A stretch of DNA of 6,716 nt from CAYZMH01 sp964479445. GTDB lineage: Bacteria; Bacteroidota; Bacteroidia; Bacteroidales; GCA-2748055. This document shows positions 6,580-6,716 of this stretch, piece after piece. The position numbers were made by a program, and so were the translations under genes. The notes under the pieces were generated by a model that was given only the letters and a program-made list of their open reading frames with translations, was not told the origin of the DNA and ran no database searches. The stretch lies in NCBI GenBank assembly GCA_964479445.1, contig CAYZMH010000129.1:1-6716 (forward strand), written 5' to 3'. How positions within the stretch are numbered: the first letter of the stretch is position 1; each line of letters opens with the position of its first letter.

Positions 6580-6600
6580 GGCGCCGGAAATTCTGTCGCC
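6580..6600 (+). other. Hairpin at the predicted 5' end of the rightward transcript
   Basis: GGCG at 6580-6583 pairs with CGCC at 6597-6600. After one C/T mismatch, CGGA pairs with TCTG through one G-T pair, leaving an AAT loop. The hairpin begins a few bases after the predicted transcription start, so it may stabilise the mRNA or be part of a structured leader. It matches no riboswitch class I recognise. Confidence 0.4.
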
Positions 6601-6654
6601 AAGGATTCACAAAAAAATCTGAACCTGAGGAAGCCTGATGGTGAAGAGAACCCA

Positions 6655-6716
6655 ATGGATTCTTTTCTGATTTTCTTCCTGAGGCTCGTAAATCTTAAAC
6701 AAATGATCTACGAACC
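6655..6716 (+). CDS. Possible 5' end of a gene running off the right edge
   Basis: The frame beginning ATG at 6655 (M-D-S-F-L-I-F-F-L-R-L...) stays open to the window edge, and a second in-frame ATG at 6703 follows the A-rich AAATCTTAAACAA, a context typical of Bacteroidota starts. The frame upstream is open back to a TGA at 6577-6579. The consensus promoter at 6540-6569 points into it, giving a leader of about 80 or 127 nt. At most 20 residues are visible, too few to identify a product. The minus strand is also open from the edge to a stop at 6607-6609, so the assignment is tentative. Confidence 0.3.
   Translation, partial: MDSFLIFFLRLVNLKQMIYE

Noticed and set aside
6576..6702. Leader considered as a known riboswitch, 6S RNA or other named ncRNA
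   Set aside because: I could not match conserved cores of the TPP, glycine, THF or c-di-GMP riboswitches, nor tmRNA, SRP RNA or RNase P RNA. Only a small hairpin is supported.

Overview
The window looks like chromosomal DNA from an environmental Bacteroidota bacterium. Four things point that way. Two neighbouring genes encode lipoprotein carbohydrate-enzyme homologues. One protein resembles a Bacteroidota hypothetical family. One promoter matches the TTG-N19-TAnnTTTG consensus of that phylum. Translation starts lack clear Shine-Dalgarno sequences. The species cannot be named from this sequence.

Layout. Bases 1-100 hold degenerate 'CTCCGCGTGAA'-type repeats. Two minus-strand genes follow in one likely operon: a HEAT-like DNA alkylation repair protein (1019-1723), then a secreted DUF6263-like protein (90-986) whose stop codon lies inside the left repeat. 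A 137-bp divergent region (1724-1860) separates them from two large plus-strand genes: an S1-type sulfatase homologue with a C-terminal beta-sandwich module (1861-3678) and a GH31 alpha-glucosidase-type protein (3866-6343). Both have lipoprotein signal peptides. From 6344 the same repeat family returns as a short tandem array. A consensus promoter carrying an inverted repeat (6540-6569) follows, then a leader with a hairpin, then the possible first codons of a gene that runs off the right edge.

Main observation. Both hydrolase homologues are full length with open frames, but both have lost their catalytic residues. The sulfatase homologue has Gly76 in place of the Cys/Ser that becomes formylglycine, and Gln129 in place of the His of GKWHLG, while the residues expected to bind Ca2+ and sulfate remain. 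The GH31 homologue has Gly411 for the nucleophile Asp of the DMNE motif, Asn479 for the acid/base Asp, Gly508 for the Asp of DIGGF, and Ile553/Gln555 for the RxH motif. Two adjacent non-catalytic 'pseudo-hydrolase' lipoproteins, with similar promoter-like boxes, could form a glycan-binding or sensing pair rather than a degradation pathway. The substitutions are read directly from the sequence; the loss of activity follows from family knowledge; the shared binding role is inference. No SusC/SusD pair, sensor or transposase is visible in the window.
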